DNA of 64,000 nt, from positions 124,001-188,000 of the forward strand of contig NZ_JALMDK010000003.1 in the NCBI RefSeq assembly GCF_023094165.1, in the 5' to 3' direction. The notes beneath the pieces are model-generated. The model searched no databases and was not told the origin of the DNA. It worked only from the letters and a program-made list of their open reading frames with translations. Below are positions 1 through 6,880 of this stretch, piece after piece. The translations under genes were made by a program, and so were the position numbers. Origin of the DNA: Crossiella sp. S99.2. Lineage in GTDB: Bacteria > Actinomycetota > Actinomycetes > Mycobacteriales > Pseudonocardiaceae. Numbering within the stretch: position 1 is the stretch's first letter; each line of letters starts with the position of its first letter.

Positions 1-55
1 GCGCCGCGACGGGGCCGCCCTGGGCGCCGGTGGCGCCGTGCACGAGGTAGGTCAT
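1..55 (-). CDS. NmrA-like/atypical SDR NAD(P)-binding protein (N-terminal fragment)
   Basis: Only the first 18 codons lie in the window; the gene continues past its left edge. They read MTYLVHGATGAQGGPVAA, the opening beta-strand and glycine-rich GATGxxGG loop of an NmrA-like or atypical short-chain dehydrogenase Rossmann fold, which binds NAD(P). The gene is divergent from the HxlR regulator 55 bp away. This arrangement is common for HxlR regulators and the oxidoreductases they control. The substrate cannot be inferred from so short a piece. Confidence 0.7.
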   Translation of the reverse strand, partial: MTYLVHGATGAQGGPVAA

Positions 56-78
56 GCCGCTATAGTTCCGACGGGGAA

Positions 79-98
79 TCAGTTTCCTCAAATGAACT
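79..98. promoter_or_regulatory. candidate HxlR operator in the divergent promoter region
   Basis: Between the NmrA-like gene and the HxlR gene there is an imperfect inverted repeat with AGTT at 81-84 and AACT at 95-98, in a short AT-rich patch. Its place between divergent genes is typical of an autoregulatory site. The repeat is short, so this is a suggestion only. Confidence 0.3.
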
Positions 99-110
99 AA
101 TGGAGTTTGG

Positions 111-437
111 ATGAGTGAGCCGGACCACACTTTGCCGGAGTGTCCGATCGCCCGGTTCCTGACCGTGCTGGAAGGCCCGTGGGCCACCCTGGTCGTCCGG
201 GAGCTGCTCATGGGGCCACGCCGGTTCACCGAGCTGCGGGCCGCACTGCCCGGGATCAGCCCGAAAACCCTGTCCGCGCGGTTGAAGGGACTGGAGCGGA
301 CCGGCCTGCTCACCCGCACCCCGTACGCCGAGGTCCCGCCCCGGGTCGAGTACGAACTGACCGAGGCGGGTTACCGGTTGCAGACCGTCTTCACCGCGAT
401 GGCCGAATGGGCCGAACGCGATCTGCCGGTGCGCTGA
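111..437 (+). CDS. HxlR-family winged-helix transcriptional regulator
   Basis: A protein of 108 residues, the normal size for the family. It has the early cysteine of many redox-sensing HxlR proteins (ECPIARFL, residue 12), then a helix with LEGPWATLVVRELLMG and a winged-helix segment with TELRAALPGISPKTLSARLKGLE. ATG at 111 has GGAG a few bases upstream. HxlR/YodB regulators usually repress a neighbouring oxidoreductase, which fits the divergent NmrA-like gene. The 3' end overlaps the convergent hydrolase gene by 47 bp. The family assignment is secure; the inducer is unknown. Confidence 0.9.
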   Translation: MSEPDHTLPECPIARFLTVLEGPWATLVVRELLMGPRRFTELRAALPGISPKTLSARLKGLERTGLLTRTPYAEVPPRVEYELTEAGYRLQTVFTAMAEWAERDLPVR

Positions 438-1221
438 GCGCGTGCTCGCCCAGCCACTCCAGTAACAACGCCCTGGTCAGCGGGGTGCGTTCGATCAGCA
501 CTGAATGCTCCTGGTCCGGGATGACCACGGTCCGGCAGCGCGGCAGCAATTTCTCCAGCCAGGGGGCCTGTGCGGCCAGGTCGGACCGGTCGCCGTAGAT
601 GCCGAACACCGGCGCCTCGATCGCGGCCACCTCGGCCTCGGTGAGCACCTGGCTGGCCGGGATGTCCTCGGCGATCGTGGTGCTGTGCAACAACTTCGCC
701 GCACCCTTGGCCAGCCGCGCGGTGTGCGGGTTGTACTCGGCGGCGATCCAGGCCAGGGATTCCTCGCGCACCAGTTCCCGCTTGGCCCGCGCCAGGTTGC
801 TCGCCATCTTCGGCTGCCAGGGCGCCAGCGCCGGTTCGGATTCGATGAAGGCCAGGCTGGCCACCAGTTCCGGGTTGGCCGTGGCCAGGCCGAAGGCGAC
901 TGTGCCGCCGAAGGAGTTGCCGATCAGGTGCACCGGGCGGCGCACGTTCAACCGGTCCAGCAGATGCCGCAGATCGCCGACGAAACGTTCCAGCTGGTAG
1001 CCGCTGGCGGGTCGGTGGCTGCGGCCGTGCCCGCGCAGGTCGTACATCAGCACCTCGTACCCGGCCGCGGCCAGTGCGGGGCCGAGGGTGAAGTAGTAGC
1101 TGGCCAGGCTGTCGGTGAGGATGCCGTGCACGCACACCACCATCGGCGCCTCGCGGCCGTCGCCGCGGGGGAGCAGGCGCTGCACGTGCACGTCGAGTCC
1201 GCAGACCGTCAACAGGGTCAC
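391..1221 (-). CDS. alpha/beta hydrolase, partner of a stand-alone acyl carrier protein
   Basis: A protein of 276 residues with the alpha/beta-hydrolase fold. It shows an oxyanion-loop HG near the start (VCVHGILTDS), MYDLRGHGRS, the nucleophile elbow GNSFGG, an acidic strand end (GIYGDRSDL) and the late histidine in DQEHSVL. The GTG start at 1221 is chosen because it overlaps the stop of the upstream acyl-carrier-protein gene by 4 bp (GTGA). That coupling suggests the enzyme acts on acyl groups carried by the ACP, for example as a thioesterase, or on its released product; this is inference. The 3' end overlaps the HxlR gene by 47 bp. Confidence 0.82.
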   Translation of the reverse strand: MTLLTVCGLDVHVQRLLPRGDGREAPMVVCVHGILTDSLASYYFTLGPALAAAGYEVLMYDLRGHGRSHRPASGYQLERFVGDLRHLLDRLNVRRPVHLIGNSFGGTVAFGLATANPELVASLAFIESEPALAPWQPKMASNLARAKRELVREESLAWIAAEYNPHTARLAKGAAKLLHSTTIAEDIPASQVLTEAEVAAIEAPVFGIYGDRSDLAAQAPWLEKLLPRCRTVVIPDQEHSVLIERTPLTRALLLEWLGEHALSAPADRVRPIRPSR

Positions 1222-1544
1222 CGGCGCCGCTCCGTCCCGGCCGCCCGCAGCGCGGCGACGAGGTAGTCGACCAGGTGCCCGACGGTCAGCCCGATCAGCG
1301 CGTCCAGGTCCAGCCCGGCCAGGAAGGCGGCCAGGTTCACCGGCTCGCCGTAGCGGTCCCGCAGCGCGGTGGCCAGCTTGACCAGATCGATGCTCTCCAG
1401 GTCCAGGTCGTCGTGGAACCGGCACCAGCGGCCGATGGCCACATCGTCGAGTCCGTAGTGCTCCAGCAGGGTCCGGATCATCACGGTGACCTCGGCCAGC
1501 ACCTCGTCGGCGTCCACCGCCGCCGGTATCGCTAGTTCGGGCAT
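1218..1544 (-). CDS. stand-alone acyl carrier protein
   Basis: A protein of 108 residues with the four-helix ACP pattern. The phosphopantetheine attachment site reads DLDLESIDLVKL; the Ser near residue 51 would carry the 4'-phosphopantetheine arm after modification by a PPTase. It is divergent in sequence from the fatty-acid-synthase AcpP, which suggests a specialised pathway. The ATG start has an AAAGG-like sequence upstream. It is translationally coupled to the hydrolase gene by a 4-bp overlap. No ketosynthase, NRPS or acyl-AMP ligase is visible in the window, so the enzyme that loads it is missing from view. Confidence 0.8.
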   Translation of the reverse strand: MPELAIPAAVDADEVLAEVTVMIRTLLEHYGLDDVAIGRWCRFHDDLDLESIDLVKLATALRDRYGEPVNLAAFLAGLDLDALIGLTVGHLVDYLVAALRAAGTERRR

Positions 1545-1774
1545 GGGAAATGGCCTTTCGAATCGGCTCAGGGTCCGCCGGACGTTATTGCCGCATAATG
1601 AACCTGGTCAACACCCGAACGTCGGGCCTTTCTCTGATGCGCATCCGATGACAAACGTGATGATCAAGGTTTAGCGGGCGCTGACAAGAAAACGAATTCC
1701 AGAAATTGCCGCGTAACCTTGCTTCCGAGAATGGCGTTGGGTGGGGTGAGCCAATCCCGTGCGATGAGGAGTCA

Positions 1775-3049
1775 ATGAAGATGAACAATCGCAGCAGGCT
1801 TGCCGGGGCACTGGCCACGGTGACCGTCGGGGCGATGCTGACCACGGCCGGCGTGCTGGCGGGCGCGGGCACCGGCATCGCCGCGCCCCCGGCCGAGCTG
1901 ACCCTGGTGTACAGCTGCCCGTTCCCGTTGATCGGCGTGAAGGACATGTCGGTCAAGATCACCGTGACCGGTCTGCCGGAGAAGCCGGTGGCCGGTCAGC
2001 CCACCCCCGAGGTGGACGTGACCGCGGTGGCCACCGTGCCCGCTGATGCCACCGCCGGACTGAAACTGGTCTCGGCGGCCACCATCGAGGGCAAGGCGGT
2101 CGCGGACACCAAGCTGGACAACGCCGGACTCGCCCTCGACCTCAAAGTGCCGATGACCTTCCCGAAGACCCCGATCCCGGATTCGGGTCCCTTCGACGTC
2201 ATCGCCAAGGGCAAGGCCCCGTCCTTCGCGCTGCCCAACCCGGGCCGCACCACGATCGACGTCGGCAACTTCCTCACCACGCTCACCCCGCTCAAGGCCG
2301 ACGGCACGCCGACCGGTCTGGGCACCTTCGACTCGGCCTGCACGATCAAGGCGACCGAGCCGCCGCAGAAGACCAGGCTGTACGAGGTCGACGTGCTGCC
2401 GCCGGGTGGGACCACCACCACGACGAGCAGCGGCACCACCACCACCTCCAGCAGCACCACCAAGCCGACCAGCACCACGACCAGCCCGTCGAGCACCACG
2501 ACCAGCCCGACCTCGACCTCCACCACCCCGCCGCCCGCGGACCTGGAGATCAGCTACAGCCTCAACGGCAAGTCCCACATCAAGAAGCTCAACACCCCGG
2601 TCGTGCTCGGCCCCGGTGAGTTCGCCGCCAAGGTCAACCTGACCTCCGGCGCGCTCACCGGCGACCTGTCCCTGCCCAAGACCAAGGCCAGCTTCAAGCT
2701 CTTCGGGTTCATTCCCACCGAGTCCGTGGTGGAACTGCTGCCCGTCGGCAAGACCACCGGCACCTTCACCGGCGGCGTGGTGAAGTCGAATTCCAAGGTC
2801 ACCGTCCGGCTGCCCGACATCCGGATCTGGGGCATCCCGGTGGTCCTCGGCAACACCTGCCAGACCACCAAGCCGGCCGACATCGCGCTCAACTCGGGTC
2901 CGAACTTCAACCCGATGGTCGGCGGCACGCTCACCGGCGACTACGAGATCCCGGCCTTCGCCGGGTGTGGCGCCTTCATCACCGACGTGGTCAGCGCCGT
3001 GACCTCCGGTCCCGGCAACACGATCTCGCTCGACCTGAAGAAGGCGTAA
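1775..3049 (+). CDS. exported DUF6801-type protein with Thr/Ser-rich linker
   Basis: A protein of 424 residues. ATG at 1775 is preceded by GAGGAG at 1766 and opens a typical Sec signal peptide ending near AGTGIAAPP. After it comes a domain of about 170 residues beginning ELTLVYSCPFPLIG, which I match to DUF6801, an actinobacterial secreted domain of unknown function with two conserved cysteines. A linker of nearly pure Thr/Ser/Pro at about residues 210-250 leads to a second beta-rich domain of about 170 residues (LEISYSLNGKSHIKKL). That domain is related in sequence to the C-terminal half of the protein at 3762. It is probably secreted or envelope-associated; no anchor motif is seen. Confidence 0.8.
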   Translation: MKMNNRSRLAGALATVTVGAMLTTAGVLAGAGTGIAAPPAELTLVYSCPFPLIGVKDMSVKITVTGLPEKPVAGQPTPEVDVTAVATVPADATAGLKLVSAATIEGKAVADTKLDNAGLALDLKVPMTFPKTPIPDSGPFDVIAKGKAPSFALPNPGRTTIDVGNFLTTLTPLKADGTPTGLGTFDSACTIKATEPPQKTRLYEVDVLPPGGTTTTTSSGTTTTSSSTTKPTSTTTSPSSTTTSPTSTSTTPPPADLEISYSLNGKSHIKKLNTPVVLGPGEFAAKVNLTSGALTGDLSLPKTKASFKLFGFIPTESVVELLPVGKTTGTFTGGVVKSNSKVTVRLPDIRIWGIPVVLGNTCQTTKPADIALNSGPNFNPMVGGTLTGDYEIPAFAGCGAFITDVVSAVTSGPGNTISLDLKKA

Positions 3050-3055
3050 CCAGCC

Positions 3056-3099
3056 CCCGGGTGCGGACGGCGTTCGCCGCCAGCCCGTCCGCACCCGGG
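3056..3099 (+). terminator. strong hairpin after the DUF6801 gene
   Basis: Perfect 15-bp arms at 3056-3070 and 3085-3099 (CCCGGGTGCGGACGG and its complement) around a 14-nt loop, just after the stop at 3049. There is no T-run, as is usual in high-GC actinomycetes. It lies between two same-strand genes, so it may end transcription or protect the 3' end of the upstream message. Confidence 0.75.
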
Positions 3100-3126
3100 T
3101 CCCACCCCTGCCTGCCGGAGGCCTTG

Positions 3127-3765
3127 ATGCGCACCATCCCCGCTCTGCTCTTACTGCTCGCGGTCACCGCGTGCAGCAGCACGCCCGCCGCCGCGCCCGG
3201 CCACCCGGACGCGCAGGCCCTGGCCAGGGCCATCAGCACCGTCGCCGACACGCAGAAGTCGGTGGCGGTCGACCTCGATCTGGGGGTGACCGGCAAGGCC
3301 GTGTGCCGCCGGGACATCACCAGCGCCCGGTGCGAACTGACCAAACCCGGTGGTCAGCCCGTGACGTACGCGTTCCTGCCCGGCGCGTCCTACGTCCGGA
3401 TCCCCGATGACCACCGCGCACCGGGCGCCAAATCCTGGCTGCGGCTCACCGGCGACGGCGCCGAGCTGGCCAAACCGATGGCGGAGGTGGCCGAGCGCAT
3501 CCGCGACCTGTCCGATCCGCGCAAGCTGGTCCCGGCGGGCGCCAGCCTGGCCTCGGCCAAGACCGCACCCGAAGGTGTGCGCTACGAGGTTGCCGTGCCG
3601 GCTGGGCACAGTGTCCTGTTGTCGGTGGACGGCAATGACCGGCCGGTGCGGGCCTCGATCGGCGCTGTCTCGGCGGACTTCCACGACTGGGGTGCCCCGG
3701 TTGTGGTGGACCCGCCAACGCCCGACCAGCTGGCCGAGTTCCCCAAGCTCCCGGCCCCGAAATGA
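3127..3765 (+). CDS. lipoprotein, possibly LolA/LppX-like fold
   Basis: A protein of 212 residues. ATG at 3127 starts a short signal peptide with the lipobox LAVTAC, so the mature protein should be lipidated at Cys16 and held on the outer face of the membrane. The body has repeated strand-rich segments (YAFLPGASYVRIPD, KSWLRL, YEVAVPAGHSVLLSVDG) that recall LppX/LprG-type actinobacterial lipoproteins, but I cannot place it in a named family with certainty. Codon 9 is TTA (3151-3153), a rare bldA-type codon. The stop overlaps the next gene by 4 bp (ATGA), so the two are translationally coupled. Confidence 0.75.
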   Translation: MRTIPALLLLLAVTACSSTPAAAPGHPDAQALARAISTVADTQKSVAVDLDLGVTGKAVCRRDITSARCELTKPGGQPVTYAFLPGASYVRIPDDHRAPGAKSWLRLTGDGAELAKPMAEVAERIRDLSDPRKLVPAGASLASAKTAPEGVRYEVAVPAGHSVLLSVDGNDRPVRASIGAVSADFHDWGAPVVVDPPTPDQLAEFPKLPAPK

Positions 3766-4871
3766 GCCCCGGCCCCGCGCCGCACACCTGGCGGTGGCGG
3801 TTGACCGGACTCGCCACCGTGCTGGCCACCACGGCCGTGGTGATCACCGCCGGGGCCGCACCCGCCGACCAGAACCCGCCACGCAGTCCCGATCCGGCCG
3901 CGAGCGGCGCCGGTCAGGCAAGTCCCTGCCCGACCGGCGCCGCCACCCCGGCCCCACAACGCCGGGCACCACTGCCCGGTGACCGGTCGGCGGCTCGGTC
4001 CGCCATCGAGCCGCCGGCCGACCGCAAGGCCGCGCCGATCCCGGGGTCTCCGACGACTCCGGGATCGGCGCAGGCACCCCCCGCCGGTCCGCCGGAGGCT
4101 GGATCGCGCGCCGCGATCCAGCCCCAGGTCCTGGCTCAGCCGGGTGCCACCGACCCGGACCCCGCCACCACCAGCGCCACCACGTCCGCGCAGACCAGCC
4201 CCAGCCCCAGCCCCACCCCGTCCAGCCCGCCACCCACGAGCCACCTCTCGCCGCCCCCGACCACCCGGCCCAGCCCGAGCCCCGGCCCGTCCACCAGCCC
4301 AGCGCCCTGCCCGGCCCCGCCCCCGCTGATCCCCGGCGCCGCCCCGGACGCCGAGATCGAACTCCGCCACGACGTCCGCACCACCGCCACCATCCGCAAA
4401 CTCCGCTCCGAGGTCACCACCACCCCCGGCCTCATGAACACCACCGTGAACCTCGGCACCGGCAAGCTCTCCGGCACCCTGGCCATCCCGCCGACCAGGT
4501 CGTACTTCATCGTGCTCGGCTTCGTCCCGCACACCGCCACCCTCGAGTTCGAGCCCGACGGCCCCGCCACCGGCACCCTCCCCGGCGGCAAACTCGACAT
4601 CACCGTGCCGCTGCGCATCCGGCTGCGGGACGTCCGCCAGGACACCGTGCCGGTGGAGGTCGGCGCGCACTGCCGGACCAGCGCGCCCGCGGTGTTCCGG
4701 CTCCTCGGCGAGCTGCCGATCCTGCCGAACACCGACTACCGCTACACCTCGGTCTTCGAAATCCCGCCGTTCACCGGCTGCGGCGTCCGGGAAGACCTGA
4801 GTCCGCTGTTCACCGGCCTGGTCGCCGGGCCGGACAACCGGGTGATCACCACATTGCGGTTGCGTCCGTGA
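3762..4871 (+). CDS. secreted Pro-rich protein with DUF6801-related C-terminal domain
   Basis: A protein of 369 residues. It has a basic N-terminus and hydrophobic segment at about residues 14-32 (signal peptide or anchor), then about 160 residues of low-complexity Pro/Ala/Ser/Thr sequence, then a folded domain from about residue 195 (AEIELRHDVRTTATIRKL). This domain parallels the second domain of the protein at 1775: both have the pattern F-I/V-x-GF-x-P followed by E and strand, and a late cysteine (PPFTGCG here, PAFAGCG there). ATG overlaps the lipoprotein stop. The three genes 1775-4871 look like one envelope cassette of unknown role. Confidence 0.7.
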   Translation: MSPGPAPHTWRWRLTGLATVLATTAVVITAGAAPADQNPPRSPDPAASGAGQASPCPTGAATPAPQRRAPLPGDRSAARSAIEPPADRKAAPIPGSPTTPGSAQAPPAGPPEAGSRAAIQPQVLAQPGATDPDPATTSATTSAQTSPSPSPTPSSPPPTSHLSPPPTTRPSPSPGPSTSPAPCPAPPPLIPGAAPDAEIELRHDVRTTATIRKLRSEVTTTPGLMNTTVNLGTGKLSGTLAIPPTRSYFIVLGFVPHTATLEFEPDGPATGTLPGGKLDITVPLRIRLRDVRQDTVPVEVGAHCRTSAPAVFRLLGELPILPNTDYRYTSVFEIPPFTGCGVREDLSPLFTGLVAGPDNRVITTLRLRP

Positions 4872-4958
4872 CGCCGGTTTGTGCGCCACGTCACGGCGGC
4901 GTCACGCAGCGTCGTCGCATGCTGGGGCCTGATCTTCTTCCAGGTGAGAGGGCTCCCC

Positions 4959-5372
4959 ATGCGCACGTCGGCCGAACTGACCACCAGGCGTCCCCCGATG
5001 CCGTCCTATCGGTTCCGGGTGGCGGTGGAGGGCGACGTCATGGCGTTCGTCCGGGTCACTGGCCTGCAGACCGGGCGCGAACCGATCGGCGCACGCAGGC
5101 ACAACGTCGATTTCACCCTGACCCGAGGGGTCTGCGCGGCACGCGGTGAGCTGTGGGACTGGCTGGGCTCGGCCTGGGGCGACCGGGTCGCCGAGCGGGA
5201 CCTGGCGATCAGCCTGACCAACGATCCGGGCCCCGAGCTGCTGGTCACCTGGCGGGTGCGCAGCGCCTACCCGACCCGGATCGCCGCCCCCAGCTTCGAC
5301 ACCCGCCACGACCAGGTCGCCATCGCCGAGCTGACCATGTGCGCGGAGTCCATGAGCGTCGAGTACCACTGA
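4959..5372 (+). CDS. T4 gp19-like tail-tube protein (orphan contractile-injection component)
   Basis: A protein of 137 residues matching the phage/eCIS tail-tube family (T4_gp19-like). It has the N-terminal strand YRFRVAVEG with V-x-GL after it, the hallmark FTLTRGVCAARGELWDWL, then a strand TWRVRSAYPTRIAAPSF and the terminal VAIAELTMCAE. In contractile injection systems and phages this fold stacks as hexamers into the inner tube. ATG at 4959 is chosen because GAGAGGG lies just upstream; an internal Met at 4998 is an alternative. No sheath, baseplate, spike or ATPase gene accompanies it. It may be a domesticated remnant or serve a locus elsewhere. Confidence 0.75.
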   Translation: MRTSAELTTRRPPMPSYRFRVAVEGDVMAFVRVTGLQTGREPIGARRHNVDFTLTRGVCAARGELWDWLGSAWGDRVAERDLAISLTNDPGPELLVTWRVRSAYPTRIAAPSFDTRHDQVAIAELTMCAESMSVEYH

Positions 5373-5376
5373 CCCG

Positions 5377-5447
5377 CCCGCCCAGTTGGCCCAACTCGTA
5401 CGCCAAGTTGGCCACACTGGGCGTACGAGTTGGCCCAAGTGGGCGGG
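5377..5447. repeat. 71-bp palindromic array, TTGGCCCAA family (copy 1)
   Basis: Three TTGGCCCAA-like cores at 5386, 5407 and 5430 sit about 22 bp apart. The whole block is an imperfect palindrome whose outer arms are CCCGCCCA (5377-5384) and TGGGCGGG (5440-5447). It fills the gap between the convergent tube and PucR genes. The same unit recurs at 28172-28245 and 38848-38970. It could end transcription from both sides; the fixed spacing also suggests protein binding. Confidence 0.8.
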
Positions 5448-5454
5448 CCGGCGG

Positions 5455-6642
5455 TCACGGACTCGGGTGCAGGAGGCGCTCCGCGCGCAGGGCCAGTTCG
5501 AGGGCCAGGCGCTGGTCCGGGTCGGTGAGGCGGTCGCCGAAGAGGCGTTCCAGCTGGTGCAACCGGTAGCGCACGGTCTGCGGGTGCACGTCCAGGTCGG
5601 CGGCGATCTCCAGGGCGTTGCGGCGACTGCTCAGCCAGGCCAGCAGGGTGTCGGCCAGGCGGCGGCGCTGCTTGGGGGTGAGGTCGTCCAGGGGGGTCAG
5701 GCAGCGGCGGGCCAGTTCGCCGATGAGGAACTCGTCGGCGAACAGGCACAGCGTGGGCAGTTCGTCCGCGCACCAGGTGACCGGGCGGTCCGGCAGCAGG
5801 TCCCGCTGGAGCAGCCGCAGTGCCCGCCGCGCGCCACGCAGGGACATCGCCGCCTCGGCCAGTGGCACCGGCAGGCCGACCGCGGCCCGCCAGCCGTTGA
5901 GGTTGCGGGCCAGGTTGCGCAGGTGCCGTTCCGGGTTGGCGGTGACCAGGCAGGGCACCTCGCCCTCCAGGTCGACCAGCACCTCCGGGTCCAGCGCGGG
6001 CGGGCTGAGCGTGTGCTGGTCGCCGCGGGGCTCCAGGGCGACCGCGACCACCGAGTCCGGCATGGTCCACCGGGCCGCCTCGGCGTGCTCGACCAGGACC
6101 CGCCGGGACGGTGGCGGTTCGGTCAGGATCAGCTCCAGCAATCGCCGCCGGCGGCGCTCCCGGCTGCCCGCGGCCTGCCGCTGGGCCTCGGTGTAGCCCT
6201 CCACGGCCAGCGCGGACAGCTCCTCGACGTAGGCGAAGATCGCCTCGGCGGCCACGAACAGCAGCTCGGACGGGAAGCCCAGGTTCTGGCCGACCGCGCA
6301 GACGTGCCGCCAGGCGACCTTGCCGCCGACCCGGTAGGCGGTCTGCAAGGCATTCGCGCTGCGGCCCTCCTGGAACTCCACCCGGCCCCGGTGGCGCAGG
6401 TAGCCCGCCCATTCGTCGCTGCGGAATTGCGGGTCGCCGAGGTTGTCGATGCAGTGCAGGATGGCCTTCTCGATGGCCTCGACGATGATCGGTTCGTGCT
6501 GGCTGCCCAGCAGTGCCTCGTACTCCGGCACCGCCCGCCGGATCTCCTGGATCATGTCCGCGGTCATGCGTGCCACGTGCGGGCGGAACGGGCGGGCGAA
6601 CTCCTTCGGGATGGTCGACCACAGTCGACTCGCCAAACGCAT
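5455..6642 (-). CDS. PucR/CdaR-type transcriptional regulator
   Basis: A protein of 395 residues. The N-terminal half (to about residue 165) resembles the helical RsbRD-N-like sensor region of many actinobacterial PucR proteins. A central GGDEF-like region follows, and the C-terminal 60 residues are the PucR helix-turn-helix (LADTLLAWLSSRRNALEIAA, then DVHPQTVRYRLHQLE). Such proteins activate or repress neighbouring catabolic or secreted-enzyme genes. The ATG at 6642 is chosen because a TTGACA box (6678-6673) and a TAAT-containing -10 lie upstream at a spacing that puts the transcript start at or next to this ATG. That implies a leaderless message and excludes the upstream ATG at 6669. The target is probably the divergent lipase. 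Confidence 0.85.
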   Translation of the reverse strand: MRLASRLWSTIPKEFARPFRPHVARMTADMIQEIRRAVPEYEALLGSQHEPIIVEAIEKAILHCIDNLGDPQFRSDEWAGYLRHRGRVEFQEGRSANALQTAYRVGGKVAWRHVCAVGQNLGFPSELLFVAAEAIFAYVEELSALAVEGYTEAQRQAAGSRERRRRRLLELILTEPPPSRRVLVEHAEAARWTMPDSVVAVALEPRGDQHTLSPPALDPEVLVDLEGEVPCLVTANPERHLRNLARNLNGWRAAVGLPVPLAEAAMSLRGARRALRLLQRDLLPDRPVTWCADELPTLCLFADEFLIGELARRCLTPLDDLTPKQRRRLADTLLAWLSSRRNALEIAADLDVHPQTVRYRLHQLERLFGDRLTDPDQRLALELALRAERLLHPSP

Positions 6643-6648
6643 ACCGTG

Positions 6649-6678
6649 TATTAGCCGAGTATCCGGCATTTCTGTCAA
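6649..6678 (-). promoter_or_regulatory. promoter of the PucR gene, probably leaderless
   Basis: Read on the minus strand, TTGACA at 6678-6673 is followed 17-18 bp later by GCTAAT/CTAATA at 6655-6649. The predicted start falls at about 6643-6642, on the ATG itself. No Shine-Dalgarno sequence is seen, which agrees with a leaderless transcript. Confidence 0.6.
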
Positions 6679-6880
6679 ATGTGAACATTTCTCTGTCAGG
6701 CGACGTCGCCTGTTCGTGTGAGGTCGTCGTGTGCAGGTGCGCGTTTCCGGAACCGGTTTTTGTGAGCCGGTGACAAAGAATAGTACTTCGGGCGTACCGG
6801 GCTGAGTGGTAGTTTTGCGGGGTCGGCCAGCTGGCCAATTCCCTGTTTTCAGTCTAGTCGTGCGGCTCGGAGGTCGAGCG

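Noticed and set aside
505..1266. Long plus-strand open frame opposite the hydrolase gene
   Set aside because: Mirror-frame artefact of high-GC coding sequence; the minus-strand frame shows all hydrolase motifs.
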